The translations under genes and the position numbers were made by a program. A DNA stretch of 64,000 nt from Streptomyces spirodelae (GTDB lineage: Bacteria > Actinomycetota > Actinomycetes > Streptomycetales > Streptomycetaceae): NCBI RefSeq assembly GCF_017676385.1, contig NZ_JAFFZN010000006.1, positions 62,001 through 126,000 of the forward strand, written 5' to 3'. The notes under the pieces were generated by a model. It saw only the letters and a list, made by a program, of their open reading frames with translations. It was not told the origin of the DNA and ran no database searches. Positions 26,145 to 34,603 of the stretch are shown here, one piece after another. Numbering within the stretch: the stretch's first letter is position 1; each line of letters starts with the position of its first letter.

Positions 26145-27049
26145 CGGGCTCCCTCCCCGGCCGTGCGGCCGGCCGCGGCCAGCGCACCGATCAGGGCGTC
26201 GGCTGCTTCGCCCGTCCGCCCGGTGGCCGACCGCCGGGCGTCCCACACCACCCGCAGCCGCAGTGGCAGCTCCGGGTCGCTGGTGGGCTGCCGGCTGACG
26301 CTGTCGGCCGTGAGCGTCTCGTCGGCCGTGACGAGTACGGCCTGACCGGCGGCGACGAGGGCCAGTCCGGCGCGTTCGTCCGAGATCACCACCGTCTCCA
26401 CCCGGCGCCCGCGTCCCGCGAGGGTGTCCAGGAACAGGTCGTGCGCCGCGGGGGCCTCGGCGCGCGGTCGGACGGCGTACGGCAGCGGGCGTGCGGCCCG
26501 TGCCCCGTCCGCCCGCCCTCCCGGACGGACGTCAGCGCCGTCCGGGCTCAGCAGCCAGGTCGGCAGCAGCGTCACCTGGCCGGCGGCCAGCCCGTGGAGC
26601 ACCGCGGGGTGCCGGACGACGGCCAGGTCGAGGCGGCCGGCGGACACATCCGTCAGCAGCGCGGCCGTGGGAGCCGTCAGCACCGACACCCGGCCGCGGA
26701 CGCCGGCGCGGACGGGCGCGGCGGCGACGGACGCGCCCAGCGGCGGCGGCAGTTCGGGCGGCAGGCCGATCCGCAGGCGCTGCCCGTCTGCGTGCTCCCG
26801 CGCCCCGGTCTCCCGTAGTTCCGTCAGGGCCAGGAGCGCCCGGCGGGCGTGCGGCAGCAGCAGTGCGCCCTCCTCGGTGAGGGAGACCCCGCGCTCCCGG
26901 TCGAACAGCCGCACCCCCAGCAGCGCCTCCAGCCGCCGCAACGCCTGCGAGAGGGGTGGCTGGGTGATGCCCACGCGCTGTGCGGCGTCGCCGAAGTGCC
27001 CTTCCTCTGCGAGCGCGACGAAGATTTCCAGGTGCCGCTCCGTCAGCAT
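26141..27049 (-). CDS. LysR family transcriptional regulator (BlaA/AmpR-like)
   Basis: 302 residues from ATG 27049 (MLTERHLEIFVALAEEGHFG). N-terminal LysR winged helix with DAAQRVGITQPPLSQALRRL and LGVRLFDRERGVSLTEEG; the C-terminal periplasmic-binding-like effector domain is Ala/Arg-rich. It overlaps the downstream beta-lactamase-like gene and is divergent from a Tat-exported metallo-hydrolase gene starting at 27199, the classic LysR layout in which the divergent gene is the target. In S. cacaoi BlaA activates blaL with help of BlaB; I infer similar logic here. Confidence 0.9.
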   Translation of the reverse strand: MLTERHLEIFVALAEEGHFGDAAQRVGITQPPLSQALRRLEALLGVRLFDRERGVSLTEEGALLLPHARRALLALTELRETGAREHADGQRLRIGLPPELPPPLGASVAAAPVRAGVRGRVSVLTAPTAALLTDVSAGRLDLAVVRHPAVLHGLAAGQVTLLPTWLLSPDGADVRPGGRADGARAARPLPYAVRPRAEAPAAHDLFLDTLAGRGRRVETVVISDERAGLALVAAGQAVLVTADETLTADSVSRQPTSDPELPLRLRVVWDARRSATGRTGEAADALIGALAAAGRTAGEGAR

Positions 27050-27198
27050 GTGCCCCCATGGTCTGCGGTGATACGCCGAGCGAATCGGCACACGGCCGAG
27101 AGCCTATTCGACACCGGACGGCGGCTGCGGCTTGACTCCCTTCCCCGGGCCCGGACACGAACAGCAGTGGAAACCGCATCAGATGAAGGAGCAACCCC

Positions 27199-28260
27199 AT
27201 GTCCTCTCAGCAGCCCGCAGCAGCGCACAGCAGTCCGAGCCGTCGCAGTGTGCTGCGGACCGGCGTCGCCGCCGGGGCCGCCGGCGTCACGGGGGCGGCC
27301 GCAGCCGCCCCGGCGGCGGCGCGCGAGAAAGGCCCCGCACGCGGCAGCGGCGCCCGGGGGCGCAGCGGCGTCCGGCTGCGCTGGCTCGGGGTCGCGGGCT
27401 GGGAGCTGACGTTCGACGGGCACCGGCTGCTGGTCGACCCGTATCTGACCCGGCAGCGCTTCACGGACTCCGCGGGCAACGCCGACATGACCAGGAAGCT
27501 GGAGGTCGATCAGCGCATCATCGACCTGGTGCTCGGTGAACACCTCACCGGCGCTCCCGAGTTCGTGCTGCTGACGCACGGTCACTGGGACCACATCGCG
27601 GATGTGCCCTACCTCCTGGACCACCCGTCCTGGCGGAGCGCGGAGATCAACGTGCTGGGCACCGAGACGCATCTGCACCTGCTGAAAGCCATGGGCGTCC
27701 CCGGCAAGGGGCGTGCTCACCGCCCCGTCCTGGTCTCCGGCGGTGAGGTGCTGCGTCATCCGCTCCAGCCGTCCGGTAAGCGCACACGCCCCGACTGCAC
27801 CGTCGAGGTGGTGCGCAGTCTGCACAGCCAGGTCGGCGGCTACGGCTTCGACCCGTACGGCACCCTGACCGCACCGCCCGCCCGGCCCCGGACGCTGGGC
27901 GACCTGGTGGAGGGCGGCACGCTGGGCTACCAGGTGACGGTGGGCGACCGGCTGAGCGTGATGTTCCTGAGCGGTACGGCCAACTTCGCCGCGCGTGAGG
28001 TCTCCGGCGCCACCCCGGACGTCCTGGTGCTGGGGGCCAGCGGGCACGCGGCCGTGCACGACTACTTCGCCCGCGCCGTCAAAGCCCTCGGCCCGCCCCG
28101 CGTCGTCGTGCCGAGCCACCACGACGACATGGTGACGCCGCTGGACGATCCCGCGGTTCACGACACGGTGAACCGCGGGGCGGTCGACAGGCTCCGCGAC
28201 GTGGTCGGCCCCGGCACCCGCGTCGTCGACCCCCGCCACCTGGAACCCTTCGAACTCTGA
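27199..28260 (+). CDS. Tat-exported MBL fold metallo-hydrolase
   Basis: 353 residues with GAAGGAG upstream. Twin-arginine signal: SRRSVLRTGVAAGAAGV, with an Ala-rich cut site near residue 45. The mature domain has the MBL-fold motif LLTHGHWDHIAD (HxHxDH), GVAGWELTFDGHRLLVDPYL at the start, and late histidines in VVVPSHHDDM. This is the UlaG/RomA-like branch (lactonase or phosphodiesterase-like), not a classic B1-B3 metallo-beta-lactamase. It lies opposite the LysR gene and should be its target. Convergent to the GntR gene beyond a terminator. Confidence 0.9.
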   Translation: MSSQQPAAAHSSPSRRSVLRTGVAAGAAGVTGAAAAAPAAAREKGPARGSGARGRSGVRLRWLGVAGWELTFDGHRLLVDPYLTRQRFTDSAGNADMTRKLEVDQRIIDLVLGEHLTGAPEFVLLTHGHWDHIADVPYLLDHPSWRSAEINVLGTETHLHLLKAMGVPGKGRAHRPVLVSGGEVLRHPLQPSGKRTRPDCTVEVVRSLHSQVGGYGFDPYGTLTAPPARPRTLGDLVEGGTLGYQVTVGDRLSVMFLSGTANFAAREVSGATPDVLVLGASGHAAVHDYFARAVKALGPPRVVVPSHHDDMVTPLDDPAVHDTVNRGAVDRLRDVVGPGTRVVDPRHLEPFEL

Positions 28261-28276
28261 TCCCCGCGTCCTCCCA

Positions 28277-28300
28277 CCCCTCCCCGGAGCCGGAGAGGGG
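28277..28300. terminator. Hairpin between convergent MBL and GntR genes
   Basis: CCCCTCCCC (from 28277), short loop, then GGAGAGGGG (to 28300): an eight- to nine-pair stem with one mismatch, placed between the MBL stop (28260) and the GntR stop (28308). Confidence 0.5.
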
Positions 28301-28307
28301 GCACTCT

Positions 28308-29036
28308 CTACATCTCGGGAGCCCTCTCCCGCAGCAGCGCCACATCCTGCGCGGCCTGCGCCAGCAACCCCCGCATGGCGTCCTCCGCGGCGTCGGCGTC
28401 CCGTGCACGCACCGCGTCCAGCACCGCACGGTGACTGGGCACCGGGTCGAGCGGATGGTGACCCGGCCCGTGAACGAGCCGATCACGGGCCGCCCGCACG
28501 GTGGAGATGACCATCTCCATCCGCTCGAGCAGCTCGTTGTGCGAGGCGGCCAGCAGCGCCCGGTGGAAGGCGAGGTCCGCCTCGACCGCCTCGGGCGCCC
28601 CGTCGGACGCCTCGCACATCGCGGCCAGCGCCCGCTCCAGCGCGGCCAGGTCGGCGTCGGTACGGCGCTCGGCCGCGAGCCGCACCGCGGCCGGTTCCAC
28701 GATGCCCCGCACTTCGTCCAGGTCCCGCAGCAGGGGAGGGGCGGCCTCGGACGCCGTGGTGGCGGACTGGAACTGCCAGCGCAGCACGTCCGCGTCCAGC
28801 AGGTTCCAGTCGGTACGCGGCCTGATGAAGGTGCCGCGCTTCTGCCGGGCGTCGACCATGCCCTTGGCAGCCAGCACCTTCAGGGACTCGCGCAGCGCGG
28901 TGAGACTGACGCCCAACTCGGCCCGGAGCGACCCGAGATCGAGGGTGCTGCCCTCGCGGAGGGTTCCGCTGAGCACCCGGTGGGCGAGGGCCTCCACGGT
29001 CTGTCCGTGCACACCCCGTGGCGCGTACCCCGCCAT
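28308..29036 (-). CDS. GntR (FadR subfamily) transcriptional regulator
   Basis: 242 residues from ATG 29036 (GGGAGG upstream). N-terminal winged helix (HRVLSGTLREGSTLDLGSLR, AELGVSLTALRESLKVLAAK, GMVDARQKRGTFIRPRTDWN), then an all-helical FCD domain with metal-binding residues (DLDEVRGIVEPAAVRLAAER, DLAFHRALLAASHN, PSHRAVLDAV). The phrase WNLLDADVLRWQF is typical of DgoR-like regulators of galactonate use. It is divergent from the beta-galactosidase gene and the dgoD-containing operon, so it most likely represses them and responds to galactonate. Confidence 0.92.
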   Translation of the reverse strand: MAGYAPRGVHGQTVEALAHRVLSGTLREGSTLDLGSLRAELGVSLTALRESLKVLAAKGMVDARQKRGTFIRPRTDWNLLDADVLRWQFQSATTASEAAPPLLRDLDEVRGIVEPAAVRLAAERRTDADLAALERALAAMCEASDGAPEAVEADLAFHRALLAASHNELLERMEMVISTVRAARDRLVHGPGHHPLDPVPSHRAVLDAVRARDADAAEDAMRGLLAQAAQDVALLRERAPEM

Positions 29037-29199
29037 CCGACCTCCCGTTGCGTCCGCGTACACCCGCGGTTCCAGTCCACGATCCCGGACGGATGGCCGT
29101 CAAGGAACTATTCATAAATAACGAGTTCTTGTACGGTCCGGCGTCATCACGGTCCTCCGCTCTGCCCGGCACCCGACTCCTCGCAGGGGGCGCGCACCT

Positions 29200-31245
29200 A
29201 TGACGGCAGCCGACCACCACCCGACAACCCGCACCGGTATCCCCGCCTTCGAGCCCGCCCGTCTGCACTTCGGCGGCGACTACAACCCCGAGCACTGGCC
29301 CGAGGAGGTGTGGGCCGAGGATCTCCGGCTGATGAGACAGGCCGGGGTCACCATGGTCACCGCAGGAATCTTCTCCTGGGGCCTGGTCGAACAGCAGCCC
29401 GGCACCTACGACTTCGACTGGTTCGACCGCGTCATGGCCGGCCTCGCCGACGCCGGCATCCAGGTCTGCCTCGCGACCATGACCGCTTCGCCGCCGCCCT
29501 GGCTCAGCCGGCAGCACCCCGAGATCCTGCCGGCGACCGCCGAGGGCGCCCGCAGGTGGCCCGGCTCCCGGCAGCACTACTGCCCCTCCAGCCCGGTCTA
29601 CCGCCGGTATGCCGTCCGCCTCGTCGAACAGCTCGCCACCCGCTACGCCGGACACCCGGCCCTGGCCCTGTGGCACATCGGCAACGAGTACGGCTGCAGC
29701 AACCCGGTCTGCTACTGCGACGTGTCGGCCGCCGACTTCCGCCGCTGGCTGCGCGAGCGCTACGGCACCGTCGAAGCCCTCAACACGGCCTGGTCCACCA
29801 CGTTCTGGTCACAGCGCTACGGCGACTTCGAGGAGGTCCTGCCGCCGCGCACCACACCGACCCACCCCAACCCCACCCAGCAGCTGGACTACGCCCGCTT
29901 CAGCGACGACGCGCTGCTGCGGTGCTGTCTGGCCGAGCGTGAGGTGCTGCGCCGTATCACCCCCGACGTGCCGGTGACCACCAACCACATGCCGCACCAC
30001 AAGCCGGTCGACCCGTTCCGCTGGGCCGCCTACGAGGACGTCACCGCGCTTGACTACTACCACGAGCCCTACGACCCCCGTACGCACATCGACGCCGCCG
30101 CCGCCTTCGACGTGACACGCTGCGCCGGTCACGGACAGCCCTGGATGCTGATGGAACAGGCACCGGGCGCCGTCAACTGGCGGGCACGCAACAGTCCCAA
30201 GCCGCCAGGCGCCATGCGGCAGTGGAGCTGGCAGGCGATCGCCCAGGGCGCGGACGCGGTGCTCTTCTTCCAGTGGCGCCAGTCCCGGGGCGGCGCCGAG
30301 AAGTTCCACTCCGCGATGGTGCCGCACGCCGGGACGGACACCCGGATCTTCCGGGAGGTCAGCGCGCTCGGCCAGGAGCTGGCCACGGTGGGGCAGCTCG
30401 CCGGCACCCGCTGCACGGCCGAAGTAGCGCTGCTGGCCGACTGGAACAGCTGGTGGGCGCTGGAACAGGGCTCTCACCCCTCCTCGGCCCTCAGCCACCG
30501 CGAGACGCTGCTGCGCCACTACGCGCCGCTGTTCGAGGCCGGCGTCTTCTGCGACATCCTGCCGCCCGACCGGGAACTGGGCCGCTACCGGCTGCTGGTC
30601 GTGCCCAACCTGTATCTGCTGAGCGAACAGACAGCCGAACGGCTCACGGCCTACGTACGCGACGGCGGCCACCTGTTCGTGTCGTACTTCACCGGCATCG
30701 CCGACGAGTGCGACCGCGTCCACCCCGGCGGCTACCCGGCGCCGCTGCGCGAGGTGCTGGGGCTGCGGGTCGAGGAGTTCTGGCCGCTGGCGGAGGGCGC
30801 CGAGGTGTCCCTGCGCGGCGAGCTGAGCGGCCGGGCCGACCTGTGGTCGGAGGCCATCGACCTGGAAGGGGCCCAGGCCCTGGCCACGTTCGGGGACGGC
30901 GAGCTCGCCGGGCGCCCGGCACTGACCCGGCACCCCTTCGGCGCCGGCGTGGCCTGGTACGCGGGCACCCGCCCGGAACCCGCACTGATGCGCACCCTCA
31001 TGGACCGGGTGCGCGAGGAATCCGGCGCGGCCCCCGTACTGCCCGGCCTGCCACCAGGCGTCCAGGCCACCAGGCGCGAGGGAGCAGACGGCCGCTTCCT
31101 CTTCCTCCTCAACCACGGCTCCGCCCCGGCGACGCCGGCTCTGCCGCACCCCATGCGGAATCTGCTCACCTCCGCCGAGCCCACCACCACTCTCACCCTG
31201 CCGCCGCGCGGCGTGGCCGTACTGGAAGAGATGGCGCCCAGTTAG
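29200..31245 (+). CDS. GH42 beta-galactosidase
   Basis: 681 residues. Family 42 features: LHFGGDYNPEHWPEEVWAED at the start, acid/base Glu163 in LWHIGNEYG, nucleophile Glu319 in LMEQAPGAVNW, and metal-site cysteines around NPVCYCDV. A trimerisation domain and a small beta domain follow. No signal peptide, so it acts inside the cell on imported beta-galactosides. First gene of a unit with an ABC importer and galactonate dehydratase, 163 bases from the divergent GntR gene. A repeat element follows the stop. Confidence 0.95.
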   Translation: MTAADHHPTTRTGIPAFEPARLHFGGDYNPEHWPEEVWAEDLRLMRQAGVTMVTAGIFSWGLVEQQPGTYDFDWFDRVMAGLADAGIQVCLATMTASPPPWLSRQHPEILPATAEGARRWPGSRQHYCPSSPVYRRYAVRLVEQLATRYAGHPALALWHIGNEYGCSNPVCYCDVSAADFRRWLRERYGTVEALNTAWSTTFWSQRYGDFEEVLPPRTTPTHPNPTQQLDYARFSDDALLRCCLAEREVLRRITPDVPVTTNHMPHHKPVDPFRWAAYEDVTALDYYHEPYDPRTHIDAAAAFDVTRCAGHGQPWMLMEQAPGAVNWRARNSPKPPGAMRQWSWQAIAQGADAVLFFQWRQSRGGAEKFHSAMVPHAGTDTRIFREVSALGQELATVGQLAGTRCTAEVALLADWNSWWALEQGSHPSSALSHRETLLRHYAPLFEAGVFCDILPPDRELGRYRLLVVPNLYLLSEQTAERLTAYVRDGGHLFVSYFTGIADECDRVHPGGYPAPLREVLGLRVEEFWPLAEGAEVSLRGELSGRADLWSEAIDLEGAQALATFGDGELAGRPALTRHPFGAGVAWYAGTRPEPALMRTLMDRVREESGAAPVLPGLPPGVQATRREGADGRFLFLLNHGSAPATPALPHPMRNLLTSAEPTTTLTLPPRGVAVLEEMAPS

Positions 31246-31380
31246 GGGCGCGGGGAACTGCGCGACCAGCCACAGCACACCGGCAGTCGGCCGCCTCCCG
31301 TCGTACAACGGCGGGTTGCCGCCGCCCGGCACCGCCGGACACCGCTCATACGGTCCTCGCCGTCGCGGCGGGAAAAGACT
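31245..31380. repeat. Interspersed repeat, inverted copy of the GGAGCAGTTCCCC element
   Basis: GGGGCGCGGGGAACTGCGCG (31245-31264) continues CCAGCCACAGCACACC, a string very common between Streptomyces genes. It is the reverse complement of the core at 13324 and 41969. It is followed by an imperfect hairpin CAACGGCGGGTTGCCGCCG at about 31308-31326. It separates the beta-galactosidase gene from the ABC transporter genes and may attenuate transcription between them. Confidence 0.6.
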
Positions 31381-31404
31381 GAGCCTCTCCGACAAGGAGG
31401 TCGG

Positions 31405-32736
31405 ATGCCAACCCGAAGAACTCTCCTGGCGGCAACCACTGCCGCAGCCGCAAGCCCCGCGCTGGCGGCCTGCGGTGAGCAGGCCGGCGCGGCCCGGATG
31501 ACGCGGCAAGCACACCGCGCACCCGGCGAGAGGGTGAACCTCGTCTTCTGGACCTGGGTCCCTTTGCAGAAGGCCGTCGCCCTGTGGAACAAGCTGCACC
31601 CCGACATCCACGTCACCGTGCAGACGGTCCCGGCCAACACCTCGGGCGGATACCAGAAGATGCACGCCTCACTCAAGGCGGGCGACCCGCCCGACCTGGC
31701 GCAGGTGGAGTACTACGCGCTGCCGGAGTTCATGCTGGTACGTGGCCTGACCGACCTCACCGCGTACGGCGCCGACCGGCTCAAGAAGCACTATGTCGAC
31801 TGGCAGTGGCAGCAGGGCGTCTTCGCGGGCCGGACGTACGCCATCCCGCAGGGCTCGGGACCCATGGGGTTCTTCTACCGCGCCGACCTGTACGACAATT
31901 GGGACCTGGAGGTGCCCCGCACCTGGGACGAGTTCCGGCAGGCCGCCAGGAAGATCAAGAAGCGGAGCGGGGGCGAGTCGTTCGTCACCGCTTTCCCGCC
32001 CGTCAATGCCCAGTGGTTCGCCTCGTTCCCCTGGCAGCGCGGTGCCCACTGGGTGCGCACCGAGGGCGACACCTGGATCGTGGACCTGACCGACGAGAAG
32101 ACGCGCCAGGTCGCCGACTTCTGGGACGGGATGGTCCGCGACAAGCTCGTCGCTCCCCTCCAGGACTCGCAGAGCTCCTTCTTCAAGGGCCTGCAGACCG
32201 GGCAGCTCGCCGGCTGGCTCGGCGCCCAGTGGCAGGACGCCCTCCTGCGCGGCAACGCACCCGGCACCAAGGGCAGGTGGCGGGTCGCCGAGCTGCCCCA
32301 GTGGGAGAGGGGTGAGCACGCCTCGGCGAACTGGGGCGGCTCGGCGACCGCGATCCTGCAGGGCACCCGGCACCCGGCCCAGGCGCTGAAGTTCGCCCAC
32401 TGGCTCAACACCGACCTCCGGAGCATCGAGCTGCTGGTGGCCGCCGGATACGGCTGGCCCTCGGCCGAGCTGGAGCTGGCGGGCTCCCCGCTGGACAAGC
32501 CCGACCCGTTCTTCGGCGGCCAGGTCTACAACGAGGTCTTCCGGACGTCGGACCGCAACGTGGACACCAGCTGGCGCTTCGCGCCCACCACCACCCAGTC
32601 CTACGCCCACATCCAGGACAACATCGGCCGCGCCGTCGCCGGTCACGGCACCCTCCAGCAGGCGCTCGCCGACGCCCAGGGCATGTTCGTCGACGACCTC
32701 CAGGCCAAGGGCCTGGATGCGAGGAGCGCCCGATGA
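31405..32736 (+). CDS. Sugar-binding lipoprotein of ABC importer
   Basis: 443 residues, AAGGAGG upstream. Signal with twin Arg start (PTRRTLLAATTAAAASPALA) and lipobox LAAC (Cys23). Family 1 solute-binding fold: NLVFWTWVPLQKAVALWNKL, LKAGDPPDLAQVEYYALPEF, IPQGSGPMGFFYRADLYDNW, GRWRVAELPQWERGEHASAN. It feeds the two permeases encoded next. With a beta-galactosidase before it and galactonate dehydratase after it, a beta-galactoside or galactose-containing oligosaccharide is the likely ligand. No ATPase is encoded; a shared MsiK-type ATPase is usual for such Streptomyces importers. Confidence 0.92.
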   Translation: MPTRRTLLAATTAAAASPALAACGEQAGAARMTRQAHRAPGERVNLVFWTWVPLQKAVALWNKLHPDIHVTVQTVPANTSGGYQKMHASLKAGDPPDLAQVEYYALPEFMLVRGLTDLTAYGADRLKKHYVDWQWQQGVFAGRTYAIPQGSGPMGFFYRADLYDNWDLEVPRTWDEFRQAARKIKKRSGGESFVTAFPPVNAQWFASFPWQRGAHWVRTEGDTWIVDLTDEKTRQVADFWDGMVRDKLVAPLQDSQSSFFKGLQTGQLAGWLGAQWQDALLRGNAPGTKGRWRVAELPQWERGEHASANWGGSATAILQGTRHPAQALKFAHWLNTDLRSIELLVAAGYGWPSAELELAGSPLDKPDPFFGGQVYNEVFRTSDRNVDTSWRFAPTTTQSYAHIQDNIGRAVAGHGTLQQALADAQGMFVDDLQAKGLDARSAR

Positions 32737-33731
32737 CGACCTCCGGCACCGACACCGGGCCACCGCGTCCCACCGGGACGCCTCCCACCGGAGCGCCACC
32801 TGCAGGTCGCGGCGGAGCCGGACCCGCCCGCCGCCGGCGCAGCGCCCGGCCCGACCGCAAGGCGTGGACGTTCCTCGCCCCGTTCCTCGCCGTCTATCTG
32901 TTCGCGATGATCCTGCCGATCGGGTACGCGGTCCACCAGAGCCTGCTGAAGGTCGAACGCTCCGGCCCGCTGGGCCTGGGCGAGCCGTCGGTGGCCTTCG
33001 CCGGGCTGGACAACTACGCGCTGGCGCTGGAGCAGACGGCTTTCCTGGAGAGCTTCGGCCGCGTGCTGCTGTTCGGTGCCGTCCAGGTGCCGGTGATGCT
33101 GCTGCTGGCGCTCGTCCTCGCCCTCCTGCTCGACCAGGTGAAGGACCGCTGGGCCGGGCTGCTGCGGGCCACCTACTTCCTGCCGTACGGCGTCCCCGGC
33201 GTCATCGCCACCCTGCTGTGGGGGTTTCTGTATGTGCCGGGGATCAGCCCGGTCACCGATCTGCTGGGCAAGCTGGATGTCCAGCCGGACTTCCTGGGCT
33301 ACGACAATGTCCTGTGGTCCATCGCCAACATCGTGGTGTGGGAGTTCACCGGCTACAACATGCTGGTCATCGTCGCCCAGCTCAAGTCGATCCCGGAGGA
33401 ACTCTACGAGGCTGCGAGGATCGACGGAGCCGGTCCGTGGGAGACGGCGCTGCGGATCAAACTGCCGCTGGTGCGTCCTGCCCTGGTCCTCACCTGCGTC
33501 TTCTCGATCATCGGCACCATGCAGCTGTTCGCGGAGCCGCTGGTACTCAAGAGACTGGCACCCGCGGTGACCAGCGACTACACACCCAACCTCAGCGCCT
33601 ACTTCGACGCCTTCGGCAACGCCAATGTCCATCTGGCAGCCGCGAAGTCGGTACTGCTGGCCGCCGTGGCGATGGTGCTGTCCTTCACCTTCCTCAGCCT
33701 GGTCAACCGCAAGCGGAGGGACGGCCGATGA
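32733..33731 (+). CDS. ABC sugar transporter permease (MalF-like)
   Basis: 332 residues, ATGA overlap with the binding-protein gene. Six transmembrane segments after a Pro/Gly/Arg-rich N-terminal tail; inner-loop motif for ATPase docking EELYEAARIDGAGPWETALR (EAA motif). The first permease of CUT1 importers. Its stop overlaps the next permease start (ATGA). Confidence 0.94.
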   Translation: MTTSGTDTGPPRPTGTPPTGAPPAGRGGAGPARRRRSARPDRKAWTFLAPFLAVYLFAMILPIGYAVHQSLLKVERSGPLGLGEPSVAFAGLDNYALALEQTAFLESFGRVLLFGAVQVPVMLLLALVLALLLDQVKDRWAGLLRATYFLPYGVPGVIATLLWGFLYVPGISPVTDLLGKLDVQPDFLGYDNVLWSIANIVVWEFTGYNMLVIVAQLKSIPEELYEAARIDGAGPWETALRIKLPLVRPALVLTCVFSIIGTMQLFAEPLVLKRLAPAVTSDYTPNLSAYFDAFGNANVHLAAAKSVLLAAVAMVLSFTFLSLVNRKRRDGR

Positions 33732-34588
33732 CCGCCTCCCCGCCGGGCGGGGCGCCGCGTCCGGGCCGGATTCTGCTCGTGGCGTTCCTCGCGCTGGCCG
33801 CCTGCTACTTCCTGCTGCCCGTCTACTGGCTGACCGTCGCCGCCACCAAGTCGAACGCGGACCTCTACGGCAGCTTCGGGCTGTGGTTCGACAACCCGCG
33901 GCTGTGGCACAACCTGACCCGGGTGTTCACCTACAACGACCACATCTACCCCCGCTGGGCGCTCAACTCCCTGCTGTACGCGGGCGTGGGGGCGCTGCTG
34001 GCCACACTGCTGTCGGCCGCCGCCGGCTTCGCCCTGGCCAAGTACCGCTTCCGGGGCCGGGAGGCCGTCTTCAGGTGTGTGCTGGCGGGCGTCCTGCTGC
34101 CGTCCACGGCGCTGGCGCTGCCGCTCTACTTGATGTTCAACAAGCTGGGGCTGACCAACACCTACTGGAGCGTCCTCATCCCCAGCGTCGTCAGCCCCTT
34201 CGGGGTCTATCTGTGCCGGATCTACGCCGAGTCCGCGATCTCCGACAACCTGCTGGAGGCCGCCCGGGTGGACGGCGCGCGGGAGGAGCGGATCTTCTTC
34301 ACCCTCGTGCTGCGGCTGATGACCCCGGCGCTGGTGACCGTCTTCCTGTTCCAGTTCGTGCACATCTGGAACAACTACTTCCTGCCCCTGGCGATGCTCT
34401 CCGACGACCGCAAGTACCCCATCACCCTCGGCCTGGTCACCTGGAAGGAGGCCGCCGACCGGGCGCCGGAACTGACCCAGTACACCGTCGGAGGCGCGTT
34501 CGTCTCCGTCATCCCGCTCGCCGTCGCCATGCTCGTACTCCAGCGCTACTGGCGCACCGGGCTGACCGAGGGAAGCGTCAAGGAGTAG
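33728..34588 (+). CDS. ABC sugar transporter permease (MalG-like)
   Basis: 286 residues, ATGA overlap. Six transmembrane segments (ILLVAFLALAACYFLLPVYW, SLLYAGVGALLATLLSAAAG, FRCVLAGVLLPSTALALPLY) and the EAA motif LLEAARVDGAREERIFFTLV. Second permease of the importer. The galactonate dehydratase gene begins 15 bases downstream. Confidence 0.94.
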   Translation: MTASPPGGAPRPGRILLVAFLALAACYFLLPVYWLTVAATKSNADLYGSFGLWFDNPRLWHNLTRVFTYNDHIYPRWALNSLLYAGVGALLATLLSAAAGFALAKYRFRGREAVFRCVLAGVLLPSTALALPLYLMFNKLGLTNTYWSVLIPSVVSPFGVYLCRIYAESAISDNLLEAARVDGAREERIFFTLVLRLMTPALVTVFLFQFVHIWNNYFLPLAMLSDDRKYPITLGLVTWKEAADRAPELTQYTVGGAFVSVIPLAVAMLVLQRYWRTGLTEGSVKE

Positions 34589-34603
34589 CAGGAGGAGAAG
34601 CTC

